Shown here piece by piece: positions 50,201 to 59,760 of a stretch of DNA of 64,000 nt (its first letter is position 1; the number at the start of each line of letters is the position of its first letter). The stretch spans positions 82,003,001 to 82,067,000 of the forward strand of contig NC_133167.1 of the NCBI RefSeq assembly GCF_040802235.1, read 5' to 3'. The DNA is from Manis javanica (Eukaryota > Chordata > Mammalia > Pholidota > Manidae). Position numbers and translations under genes: made by a program. The notes under the pieces were generated by a model. The model did not search any database and was not told where the DNA came from. It saw nothing but the letters and a program-made list of their open reading frames with translations.

Positions 50201-51060
50201 TTGTCATTTGTTTCTATATATTCCTTGATCTCTATTTTAATTTGTTCATTGATCCATTGATTATTTAGTAGCATGTTGTTAAGCCTCCATGTGTTTGTGA
50301 GCCTTTTTGTTTTCTTTGTAGAATTTATTTCTACTTTCATACCTTTGTGGTCTGAAAAATTTTTTGGTAGAATTTCAATATTTTGGAATTTACTGAGGCT
50401 CTTTTTGTGAGCTAGTATGTGGTCTATTCTGGAGAATGTTCCATGTGCACTTGAGAAGAATGTATATCCTGTTGCTTTTGGATGTAGAGTTCTATAGATG
50501 TCTATTAGGTCCATCTATTCTAGTGTGTTGTTCAGTGCCTGTGTGTCTTTACTTATTTTCTGCCCGGTGGATCTATCCTTGGGGGTGAGTGGTGTGTTGA
50601 AGTCTCCTACAATGAATGCATTGCAGTCTATTTCCCTCTTTAGTTCTGTTAGTATTTGCTTCACATATGCTGGTGCTCCTGTATTGGGTGCATATATATT
50701 TAGAATGGTTATATCCTCTTGTTGGACTGAGCCCTTTATCATTATGTAGTGGCCTTCTTTATCTCTTGTTACTTTCTTTGTTTTGAAGTCTATTTTGTCT
50801 GATATTAGTACTGCAACCCCTGCTTTCTTCTCACTGTTGTTTGCCTGAAATATGTTTTTCCATCCCTTGACTTTTAGTCTATGCTTATCTTTGGGTTTAA
50901 GGTGAGTTTCTTGTAAGCAGCATATAGATGGGTCTTGCTTTTTTATCCATTCTATTACTCTATGTCTTTTGATTGGTGCATTAAGTCCATTTACATTTAG
51001 GGTGACTATTGAGAGATATGTACTTATTGCCATTGCAGGCTTTAGATTCGTGGTTACCAA
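47218..51060 (-). pseudogene. ORF2: L1 ORF2 protein (endonuclease/reverse transcriptase), one premature stop
   Basis: ORF2p nicks target DNA and reverse-transcribes L1 RNA at the nick. The total frame is 1,280 codons, interrupted once by TAG at 50515-50517 (codon 182) after 'QALNNTLE', probably CAG-to-TAG. The 181-residue first part has endonuclease landmarks: an Asn in 'LNVNGLN', Glu in 'LQETHLK', Asp/Asn in 'GDFNTPL'. After the stop come the rest of the endonuclease ('SRIDHI', 'FSDHKG'), then reverse transcriptase with 'TPGPDGF' and the catalytic FADD near codon 710. A C-terminal Cys-rich knuckle (C-X3-C-X7-H-X4-C) lies near codon 1140, ending at 47218. The start may be the ATG at 51060 or the Met of 'MAISTYLS' ten codons later. 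All catalytic residues I can check are present, but the stop separates the endonuclease. Confidence 0.92.
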
Positions 51061-51228
51061 AGGTTCAAGGTTAGCTTCTTTAGTATCTTACTGCCTAACT
51101 TAGCTTGCTTATTGAGCTGTTATATACACTGTCTGGAGATTCTTTTCTTCTCTCCCTTCTTATTCCTCCTCCTCCATTCTTCATATGTTGTGTGTTTTGT
51201 TCTGTGCTCTTTTTAGGGGTGCTCCCAT

Positions 51229-52152
51229 CTAGAGCAGTCCCTGTAGGATGCCCTGTAGAGGTGGTTTGTGGGAAGCAAATTCCCTCAGCTTTTGCTTGTC
51301 TGGGAATTGTTTAATCCCACCATCATATTTAAATGATAGTCGTGCTGGATACAGTATCCTTGGTTCAAGGCCCTTCTGTTTCATTGCATTAAGTATATCA
51401 TGCTATTCTCTTCTGGCCTGTAGGGTTTCTGTTGAGAAGTCTGATGTTAGCCTGATGGGTTTTCCTTTATAGATGACCTTTTTCTCTCTAGCTGCCTTTA
51501 AAACTCTTTCCTTGTCCTTGATCCTTGCCATTTTAATCACTATGTGTCTTGGTGTTGTCCTCCTTGGATCCTTTCTGTTGGGTGTTCTGTGTAATTCCAT
51601 GGTCTGTTCGATTATTTCCTCCCCCAGTTTGGGGAAGTTTTCAGCAATTATTTCTTCAAAGACACTTTCTATCCCTTTTCCTCTTTCTTCCTCTTCTGGT
51701 ATCACTATAATACGAATGTTATTCCTTTTGTATTGGTCACATATTTCTCTTAGTGTTGTTTCATTCCTGGAGATCCTTTTATCTCTCTCTATGTCAGCTT
51801 CTATACGTTCCTGTTCTCTGGCTTCTATTCCTTCAATGGCCTCTTGCATCTTATCCATTCTGCTTATAAATCCTTCCAGGGATTGTTTCACTTCTGTGAT
51901 CTCTTTCCTGACATCTGTGATCTCCTTCCGGACTTCATCCCACTGCTCTTGCATTTTTCTCTGCATCTCATCCCACTGCTCTTGCATTTTTCTCTGCATC
52001 TCATCCCATTGCTCTTGCATTTTTCTCTGCATCTCTGTCAGCATGTTCGTGATTTTTATTTTGAATTCTTTTTCAGGAGGACTAGTTAGGTCTGTCTCCT
52101 TCTCAGGTGTTGTCTCTGTGATCTTTGTCTGCCTGTAGTTTTGCCTTTTCAT
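51229..52152 (-). pseudogene. ORF1: L1 ORF1 protein, one premature stop
   Basis: ORF1p is the RNA-binding trimeric chaperone of the L1 ribonucleoprotein. The frame opens at MKRQNYRQTK and runs 249 residues to a TAG at 51403-51405. It resumes in frame for 57 residues to the natural stop at 51229-51231. The break is probably a TGG-to-TAG change in a W-H-D-I type position of the C-terminal domain. Residues about 35-110 form a coiled coil that contains three direct 11-residue repeats (E-M-Q-R-K-M-Q-E-Q-W-D, residues 40-72). Residues about 145-235 match the RRM domain ('NIRIIVIPEEEER', 'RTTPRHIVIKMA'). Truncation would remove most of the C-terminal RNA-binding domain. Intergenic gap to ORF2 is 168 bp. 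Confidence 0.9.
51936..52034 (-). repeat. Three 33-bp tandem repeats in L1 ORF1 coiled coil
   Basis: Units at 51936-51968, 51969-52001 and 52002-52034, identical but for one base in the third. Each encodes an 11-residue (hendecad) coiled-coil turn. Confidence 0.93.
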
Positions 52153-52713
52153 GGTGATAGAGATAGTTTGCAGAGCTGGTACAAGTGAGCGCTGGAAGAG
52201 CTTCCTTTCTTGTTGGTTTGTAGCGTTTTCCTGGGAGAATAGCGAACTCTAGTTGCTTGTGCTGGACAGCTGTGCGCAGACAGGGCTTCTGCTTCCTGCC
52301 CAGTTGCTTTGGGGTTTATCTCCGCTGTTGCTCTGGGCTTGGCCTGGCTGGGGCTGTTCCTCCAAAATGGTGGAGCCCCGTTGGCGGGGGAGCGGCCAGG
52401 AGGCTATTTATGTCCGTAAGGGGTCTCTGTGCTCCCTGCTGCCCAGGGGGTTAGAGTGCCCAGAGATACCCAGATTTCCTGCCTCTGGTCTAAGTGACCT
52501 GTACTGCCCCTTTAAGACTTCCAAAAAGCACTCTCCAAACCCCCTTCGCAAGGCACTGGGTTCTTGCAGGTGTGGATGTGGTCTGTATGTTGTCCTGTGT
52601 CCTGTGGTCTCTATTTTAGGAAGATTTTTATTTGTTATATTTTCATAGCTCTATGTGTTTTTGGGAGGAGATTTCCACTGCTCTACTCACGCCGCCATCC
52701 TGGCTCCGCCCCC
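52153..52713 (-). promoter_or_regulatory. L1 5' UTR with internal promoter
   Basis: 561 bp from the G-rich start to the ORF1 ATG. The beginning 'gagccaggatggcggcgtga' holds a GATGGCGG/'CCGCCATC' element, the YY1-type site known to position L1 transcription starts. The interior is moderately GC-rich with a 'caccattttgga' second YY1-like core near 52360. It is complete, so this copy had its own promoter. It differs in sequence from the older 5' UTR at 9.9 kb. Confidence 0.75.
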
Positions 52714-52728
52714 ACCAGACTCATTATT
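52714..52728. repeat. Target-site duplication, right
   Basis: accagactcattatt, immediately outside the L1 5' end. The next bases give ATTT/AA, a good match to the L1 endonuclease cleavage preference for an element inserted on the minus strand. Confidence 0.92.
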
Positions 52729-52871
52729 TAAAAAAATCAAATGAAATCAAAGCAAACCAACAAAAAAACCCTGCTTTTATGGTTCTTGTTTTGTTCTGAG
52801 AGCTCTAAAGCATATGTCTACAGCAACATATAAACCTTAAACTTATCTTAATTTCAGCCTTCTCATCTTCG

Positions 52872-53382
52872 TGAGACAGGGACTATGAGTGTAGTTAGAG
52901 AAGGGTGAGGGCCTCCAGAAAAAGCAAGGCAGGATATTTACAGTCAGAGCAATGTAACAATGTGCAAAGAAGTCCCTATTGAAACTCTGTGTTAAACATT
53001 AAGCTCTAGAGTCATTCTTCAGTGAGATCAGTTGATACTCCCCAGATAAAGGAAAGGAGCCCATTTTTATTATGCTAATCATTTGCAATCATGTGTAAGA
53101 TTCACTTTAGCATGCTAAAAGGGACTTAATGTCTCATCAAGGACAAACATCCTCAGACCACTTTTAACAAGTCCACACCCTAAGCCCTTTATCAGTTCCC
53201 CAAAATCCTCAACTGCCTATAAATCCCCTAGACGATGCACCACCCCAGGCCCCGGGCTCTCTTGTCCCCTCCTGGCGTGAGCCAGGATCTCTGTCCTCTC
53301 AATAAAAGCCTCACCCTGGCTCTCCTTTCTTGGTGTTAGCTAAGTTCATTCTTCTACTCCACAAACAAGAACTCTGGCATCA
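52872..53382 (+). mobile_element. Solo LTR, family C (copy C1)
   Basis: Begins 'tgagacagggac', ends 'ctctggcatca'. AATAAA in 'ctcaataaaagcctcaccc' (near 53300), with a TATA-like 'gcctataaatcccctag' about 85 bp upstream. The reverse complement of 56092-56643 is the same family. A target duplication is not clear (ttcg against tctg). Confidence 0.78.
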
Positions 53383-54526
53383 TCTGCTCTGTTTATCACT
53401 ATTCTTTGTTCCTTACTCATCACTTCTGCAAAGTGAAGCAACAGCATGAGGCCTCTCATTCTTCACTTCCCATTTGACCTAAGAGCATATTAATCCTCCC
53501 AGTTCTTCTTCTCACCTCTTCTTACCCTCACTCTGCCCTCAATTTCTGTCAGTTTTGTTGAAGTTGAAAAGATTTTGTTTTATGATAATAGTGAAGGTCA
53601 TATGACTTGCCTATAGTTTTTCACCTAAAAAAAAGTGCATTTATATTACTATGGCTATAGAAATACTTACATTACCTCCTCAACAAAGCTGGGCCATTAC
53701 ATGGAAAATGTTTCCAGCGTTAGGTACAGATGGATGGTCCTGCATTATGCCGAAACAATTTCCAATCCTATCATTATAAGATTTACTGATGTGGTTGATT
53801 GGTGTTGTGCTGATGTCTTCCACTAGTTGTCATTTTTACATTAATCTAAACCTTGAAAAATGAATCATTTAATGGAATCCCAGATGGGAGGAGCAATAAA
53901 TAAAATGGTTTTTATTAAATAGTCATATAAGCTACATGATGCTTAAGCAAGAGATGATGTAAGGAGAAACTTTTAAAAGAAAGAATGCCTGTCACCACAG
54001 AACCACTGAACATTAGAAGACTCTCCTCTAATTTACAGATCAGGAAAACAGGGTAGAATAAGTTCATTTTCTAATTTCACACAACTAGTTAGTATCAGTC
54101 TAGAATGAATGGCAATTCTGAGGTAATAGCTGTTTACCTGATGACAGCTGATTTTAAGAGCACCTAATGAATGTTTTTGCTTAAAAAATTAGAACTTGGT
54201 CCACCTGGCACCTTTAGATAAATCAATACTTAATAATGTATTTTATTTTTCGTTGACCTGACTTTTGGTCTATATTTGCTATACTTTAAGCCTCTCATAC
54301 TCTTCTTAAAGCAGAGAGAAGCTGGAGGCACTTTACTATGCAAATCTCAATATATTAGAGTAATCTTGTAGCTGATGTAGTTTCTCAGTTCTAATCTCAG
54401 TTCCTGTCAGAAAAAAAAAAGTTCTCTTTTAAAATCCCTTTTAATGAGTGATTTATTTAGCAACATTTTATTTGATCATATTTCAGTTAAATTCTAAGCC
54501 CCCAAAAATAATTCTAAATTTTTAGG
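53383..54526. other. Unassigned sequence between LTRs
   Basis: Nothing recognised. Confidence 0.45.
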
Positions 54527-55052
54527 GCCAAGGGCAGGCCACTCCAAAATGTGCCACTTTGACATGCATATTATTTGGAGCTGAAAACAATCAAAGCCCA
54601 AAATACTTAGAAACTTTGACCTTCCCTCTAACTGCCTAAAAGCATTTAGATAGAGGACGTGCTCCAGGAAGGAAGCTGTTACTATATAAGATAAGAACTA
54701 GGGGTGATAGACATACAGGAATTTAGCAAAGTCTGTTAGTTAAAATCTCTATGTTCCACTGTTTCTGTGTGGACCAGCAAGCATTTGTTTACCAAACATT
54801 ACTCTTTTTCATCTTCCTATGAATTTTCTTCCTTTCCTTTTAAGTTCCTGATCCCTACACCTCCTTCTCCTTAGTTCAGGATGGCATATATACATCATTT
54901 TCCCTGTCTTTCACATCTCATGTCAGTGTGGATTGCCCACACATATATAATTTAAATTTTATTTTCTCCTGTTAATGTGTCTCATGTCAATTTAATTCTT
55001 TGATCAGCTAGAAGAACCTTAAGGGCTAGATGAAAATGTTGACTCACCAACA
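54527..55052 (+). mobile_element. Solo LTR, family D (copy D1), 5' truncated or diverged
   Basis: 'agggccaagggcaggcc', 'gccactttgacatgcatatt', 'tcaggatggcatatatacat' and 'ttctcctgttaatgtgtctc' occur in the same order as in the reverse complement of 56783-57406. Ends 'gactcaccaaca'. The first roughly 90 bp of the family are missing. Confidence 0.72.
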
Positions 55053-55761
55053 GTTGTCATTTTCATTTTTATTTTTTAAAACTTAAAATATAATTTGAAC
55101 TAATTTACCCAAGAGAAAACACAAAGTAATTCTAACACATGAAATTTTAATTTCCTATTCCTGACAATATGTGTATTTAGACACTTTTTTTTCTAGCTGT
55201 TGAATTTGCAAAGGACATTATATAATAAATTACTTCACTAATGTCCCTGAGGTTATTTGTATGACATTGAGTTTTTTGTTAGTCTGCCAACACTATGGGG
55301 TTTAGATTTTGAAGAATAAAGTAAACACTACAAATATAGACTAATATTTCTTTTCTATACTTCATTAGGAAATTAAAATTCCATTTCTGTCATAATTTTT
55401 CTCCAATATTATTACCAAAAGGTCTTGTTGAGATTGTATTTGCAGGGTTCATGTTCTATCATTAAAAATTCATATAGACTAAAAACTAGAAGAGAACCAA
55501 ACTCAACCAACTAACTTTACAATCAGATAGACAGAGACATGAGAGTTTAAATGGCTTGCAAAATATGTCTACAACTAATGGTGATACCCAACAAATTTTT
55601 GAAAAGTTGTAGTTTCATTTTCATTCAGTTTAAAATATTTGAAATTTTTTCTTATAACTTCTCTGACATTATAAGAAACGTTATTTGGGAATTTTGCAGA
55701 TAACTTTCCTCTGTTAGTTTGTGATTTAAGTCCAGTGTAGTCTGAGAATATACTTGACATG

Positions 55762-56061
55762 TGTAACTCCTAGGGAAAATCCCGAGGCAAAATACCTTTG
55801 AAACCAAAATCAGTCAAAGGGAGAAATAAAGTTTAAGAAACCTGTTTATTTCTTACAAGCAGTGACCCCATCTCTCTCTTGAGCAGGCTGCAGCGGAAGA
55901 GGGAGAGAGCTCTACCCAAATTCTCCAGTGCAGATAAACCCTCGCCCTTCCTATTGATATGTAGATAGACTAATTTTCTCCACCCCTTGGAAACACCTAC
56001 TGATATGCAGATGCCCTAAAACCAGGGGAGAGATTGTGAAAATATTGCAATTTTACCCACA
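55762..56061 (-). mobile_element. Solo LTR, family E
   Basis: 300 bp, TG..CA on both strands (plus strand 'tgtaactcc' to 'acccaca'), flanked by a perfect 5-bp duplication acatg (55757-55761, 56062-56066). On the minus strand it has 'aagaaataaacaggtttc' as polyadenylation region. No interior sequence remains. Confidence 0.83.
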
Positions 56062-56091
56062 ACATGATTGCATTCCTTTCCAATATATTGA

Positions 56092-56643
56092 TGATGCCGG
56101 GGTTCTTGTTCATGAAGCCGAAGAATGAGCTTCACAAATACTCAAGGTAGGTGAGCAAAGTACAGGCTTCTATTTAGAAATAACGTGAGAGAATAGAGCC
56201 CCTGGCTCACGCCAGGAGGGGACAAGAGAGCCTGTAGTGGTGTGTTGTCTAGGGGGTTTTACAGGCAGTTGAGGATTTTTCGAGAACATTAAAAAAACTT
56301 AGGGGTGTGGACTTGCATCACCTTCCCTGTCCTCAAGGTGGGCTGGGTCATAGTCTGATTGCCAGGGCTGACAGCAGAGTCATGGGTTATGCTGATACCC
56401 TTGCAGAATACTCAGACATTCCAGGCCTAGTTGCTCCTGGCTTTTTGACCTTTAACTGATCTCACTGAAGATGTCTATATCTTTACCCTAGAGAATTAGT
56501 GTGACCTTGACTTTGCATAATGCTTAACAGTTTCAGTGGGGACTTCTTTGCCCATTGTTACATTTCTCTGATTGTAAACATTCTGCCCTGCTTTTCCCGG
56601 AGGCCCTCATCCTACTGTGACTACATCCACCGTCCCTGTCTCA
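56092..56643 (-). mobile_element. Solo LTR, family C (copy C2)
   Basis: 552 bp, minus orientation, flanked by a 4-bp duplication ttga (56088-56091, 56644-56647). Shares with C1 the 'gatgagggcctcc' start region, the 'gcaaagaagtcccc' block and the 'acaagaacccggcatca'-type end. Confidence 0.82.
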
Positions 56644-56782
56644 TTGAGACTTTATTTATGGCACAGATTAGAATCTCTTTTAGTAAGAGCTCTGTGTGCA
56701 GTTCTTAAAAACACATTTTTTGCTCTTATTGGAAGTCCCCCATTGAGGGTGTTGCTGAACTTGCTGGGAAACTGCTATGCTG

Positions 56783-57406
56783 TGTTGGGGAGGGAAAAAT
56801 TTCCTCTACCCTTCAAAGTTCTTTTAGCTGGTGTAAGAATCAAATTGGCATAAGGCAGATTAACAGGAGAAAGTCAAATTTAATTACATTCATAAGGGGA
56901 ATTCACACAGACGTGAGATTCCAAAGACAGTCAGGGAAAATGATGCATATATGGCATCCTGAACTAAAGTGAAGCAGGGTGGGGGTCTGGGATTACAAAG
57001 GGAGGGAAAGCAGTTCACAAGCAAGATGAAAAAGAGTAAATGTTTTGTAAACAAATGTTTGTTGGGTCACACAGAAACAATGGCATAGGCAGGAATTCGC
57101 TAAATTCTTCCTTGTCTACCACCCATAGTTCATATTTTAAGTTGTTATCTATGGTGACAGCTCCGTTCGTGGAGCAGGTCCTCTGTCTAATTTCTTTTAG
57201 GCAATTAGGGGGAAGGTCAAAGTTTCCTTCTCAGTCTTTTGGGCCTTGATTTTCAGCTCCAAATAATCTGCATGTCAAAGTGGCACATTTGGGGACAGCC
57301 TGCCCTTGGCCCTTAGGGCTGCCTGCAGAGCTTTTGGGGAAGCTGTCCATGGATGTGTCATGGAAACAAGTGAGCTCAGCTGGGTACCCCACGCGGCAGC
57401 TTAACA
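56783..57406 (-). mobile_element. Solo LTR, family D (copy D2)
   Basis: 624 bp. Minus strand starts 'tgttaagctgccgcgtgg' and ends 'tccctccccaaca'. It contains 'gccactttgacatgcagatt' and 'ttctcctgttaatctgcctt' as in D1. Only three matching bases (ctg) flank both ends, so the duplication is uncertain. Confidence 0.75.
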
Positions 57407-57634
57407 CTGTAGGAGGAAGGAAACAAAGCACACATGAACCATAGAAAAGCAAGGGCCTTCTGCTGCTGTGTCCCTCAGCGTCCCTCTACTGGCAAACCTT
57501 ACTGTCTTGCCAGCTGGAAAGAAGTGTTTATATGATTCAGCTCCACTATCATAAGTAAGACAATAAAGAGTAGATATCAAGCTAAGAGACAATAAGTTGA
57601 TAAGAATTATGATTACATAATTCTTGCTAACCTT

Positions 57635-58131
57635 TGTAAGAATGGGAATAGGTTAGCATAAGAGTAGCCATCTTAGGGGCCTAGAAGCCATTTTATTTAG
57701 AAAGAAAAAACTGGGCCTGGGTAAGGCCTTGAAAAACAAGTTAATCATGAGCACTGGGTGGTGGGCAGCTGTGACCCTTGGTCAGCTAACCTTGGTCAGT
57801 TAATCTTACATACCAAGCTTATCGTGCAGAACCTCCCTAGCCATTGAGGAGTAGTCTTATCCTGCCCTTGTTTAACCCCAGGATGTATGTCTTGCAAGAA
57901 TAATGTATAGCTGTTGAAAATTACTATGAGTTAAGTGCTTTGAAAATGCTATATAAACCCTTGGCTCTGAGTGCTCGGGGTCCTTGTTGAAACCTGCTGT
58001 GTGAGGCAGACACTTGGACCCCAGCTAGCTGGAATAATAATAAACCTCTTGCTTGTTGCATCGATCTGCCGTGGCCTTCGTCTCCTCACTGGGGGGAAGC
58101 GCAGACTGGAATAAGGCCGTTGGGTCTTACA
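57635..58131 (+). mobile_element. Solo LTR of the ERV-A group with a different R-U5
   Basis: 497 bp, plus orientation, TG..CA, 4-bp duplication cctt (57631-57634, 58132-58135). From 'tgtaagaatgggaataggtt' through the TATA-like 'tatataaaccc' to 'cagctagctgg' (58027) it matches the ERV-A LTR. After that, the polyadenylation region and U5 ('aataataataaacctcttgc' to 'gttgggtcttaca') are unrelated to ERV-A. This is a U3-sharing recombinant or sister subfamily. Confidence 0.85.
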
Positions 58132-58135
58132 CCTT

Positions 58136-59261
58136 CATAAAAATATATTGTATTTTCTATATTGCATTATATCAGTAACAATCATCATCAGTAACAATGG
58201 GCCTAGGAATTAAAATCCCTGGAGTATCCACAAAGTAAGTAGAATTGTATAAGTCCTGTAATTTTCATTTTTAACTATCAATGAAGTAAAATTAAGCTGT
58301 CTTACAAATAAATGGATTCATCAGTAGATGGAGCTATTATATGCTTTATATTTTAGGGTTTTTAGGGTTTTTTCCCAAGGTCTTAATAGTTTGATTTCTC
58401 TTTATATGGCTGTGATATACCTTTAAAAAGTTAACTTATCAATTTATATTACTTAACATTTAAGTCATATTTGACAAACTGGACATAGAACACTAAAAAA
58501 TGCAAACAGCTTTCAGTGCAGTAGACAATCTGCCATCTGTCTGGTAAATCAGTTCTCAAAGTACTTCAGTTTGTATAAGAAATGAAGTAAATTTGATGGA
58601 CAACACTAAAAACCACAGACTATACATTTGCTGAACTGATTTTCAATTGAGTGACTTCAGGTATGGCATTCATTTTTCCAAAGAGGAAATGGATGCCATG
58701 TTGTGCCAAAGATGAGATTTGGACATATGTCAAAGATGGGAATGTTTTACCATTAGAATAAGATTGGGAGAGAGGAATACGTCATCTTTAAACTTTTAAG
58801 CTTAAAAATGTCAATGATAAATGCTTTATTGGATATGATTCTTCCATTTCACACAAAATACAGTTTCTTATATTAGAAAAAGGAATATTGCTTTGCTTTG
58901 AAGAATACATACCATTTATATGCTAAAAGTTGAGTTCAAGATTTATGTTTTGGCAGAAACCTAGTGACTTCAGAATACTGCTATATATTACTCTTTCTGA
59001 CAACACTGTTCCAGTTATTTTGTGAGGATTGTCAGTATAATATATTTCATAGTGTTTGTCCTCCAGTTTACAACAGCACAGTTTGTACGTAGATAACCTC
59101 TACACATAAACATGTGCCTCTATAACAGTTCACTTCCCCTTGGGTCTCTGTTATTTTTCCTGTGAGCATTGTGAAATCAAACCAAAGTTTTAGACCTGCT
59201 TTTTTGGCGTGACCTGTGTGGACTGAAATCAACACTGCTGTTGCATTTAAGAAAAGTTCAT
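58136..59261. other. Unassigned sequence between two ERV-A type solo LTRs
   Basis: AT-rich, nothing recognised. Confidence 0.45.
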
Positions 59262-59265
59262 GCAG

Positions 59266-59756
59266 TGTTAGGGTCCGGGCTTCCGAGGCTTCTCTAGAGA
59301 ACAAACTACACAGGCATAGAGATGTAAATTCAAGCAAAGTCTTTATTCAGCCAGCTAGTTGGGGTCCAAGTCAGCCCGACGCAGCGGGTCTCAACAAGGA
59401 CCCCGAGCACTCAAAGCCAAGGGTTTATATAGCATTTTCAAAACACTTAACTCATAGTAATTTTCCACAGCTACACATTATTCTTGCAAGACATACATCC
59501 TGGGGTTAGGCAGGAGCAAGATAAGACCACTCCTCAATTGTCAGGGAGGTTCTGCACGATAAACTTGGTATGTAGGATTAGCTGACCAAGGTTAGCTGAC
59601 TAAAGGCCACAGCTGCCCACCATCTGGTGTTCATGATTAGCTTGTTTTTCAAGGCCTTACCCAGTTCCAGTTTTTCTTTCTAAGTCACATACTCAGAAAA
59701 TGGCTTCTAGGCCTTTAAGATGGCTATGCTTATGCTAACCTATTTCTATTCTTACA
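59266..59756 (-). mobile_element. Solo LTR of ERV-A
   Basis: 491 bp, same boundaries as the ERV-A LTRs, flanked by a 4-bp duplication gcag (59262-59265, 59757-59760). It differs from the proviral LTRs at more positions than they differ from each other, mainly around 59515-59620. Confidence 0.88.
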
Positions 59757-59760
59757 GCAG

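Larger units (their letters stand above)
45024..52713 (-). mobile_element. Full-length L1 with retroviral 3' extension (L1-ERV chimera, copy 2)
   Basis: A 7.7-kb insertion bounded by a 15-bp target duplication. On the minus strand it runs: 5' UTR starting at the G-rich 'gggggcggagccaggatggc', ORF1, ORF2, L1 3' UTR with G-rich tract (46881-47217), A/GAAA tract (46841-46880), a 145-bp segment (46696-46840), second A-tract (46680-46695), linker, env TM fragment, CTE-like hairpin (45627-45713), polypurine tract (45363-45370), LTR U3-R (45041-45362) with AATAAA, and terminal A-tail (on the plus strand, T-run 45031-45040). Because the duplication encloses everything, the L1 and retroviral parts moved as one RNA. 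ORF1 and ORF2 each carry one premature stop. The copy is young. Confidence 0.93.

Noticed and set aside
48713..50260. Several hydrophobic plus-strand frames of 63-166 codons
   Set aside because: Reverse strand of L1 ORF2. A-rich codons read as Phe/Leu/Ile-rich sequence.
51473..52138. 221-codon plus-strand frame rich in Ser/Cys/Ile
   Set aside because: It is the reverse strand of L1 ORF1.
59216..59509. 97-codon frame, similar to one at 40228-40596
   Set aside because: Both frames cross the ERV-A LTR on the antisense strand. Shared sequence is the LTR itself.
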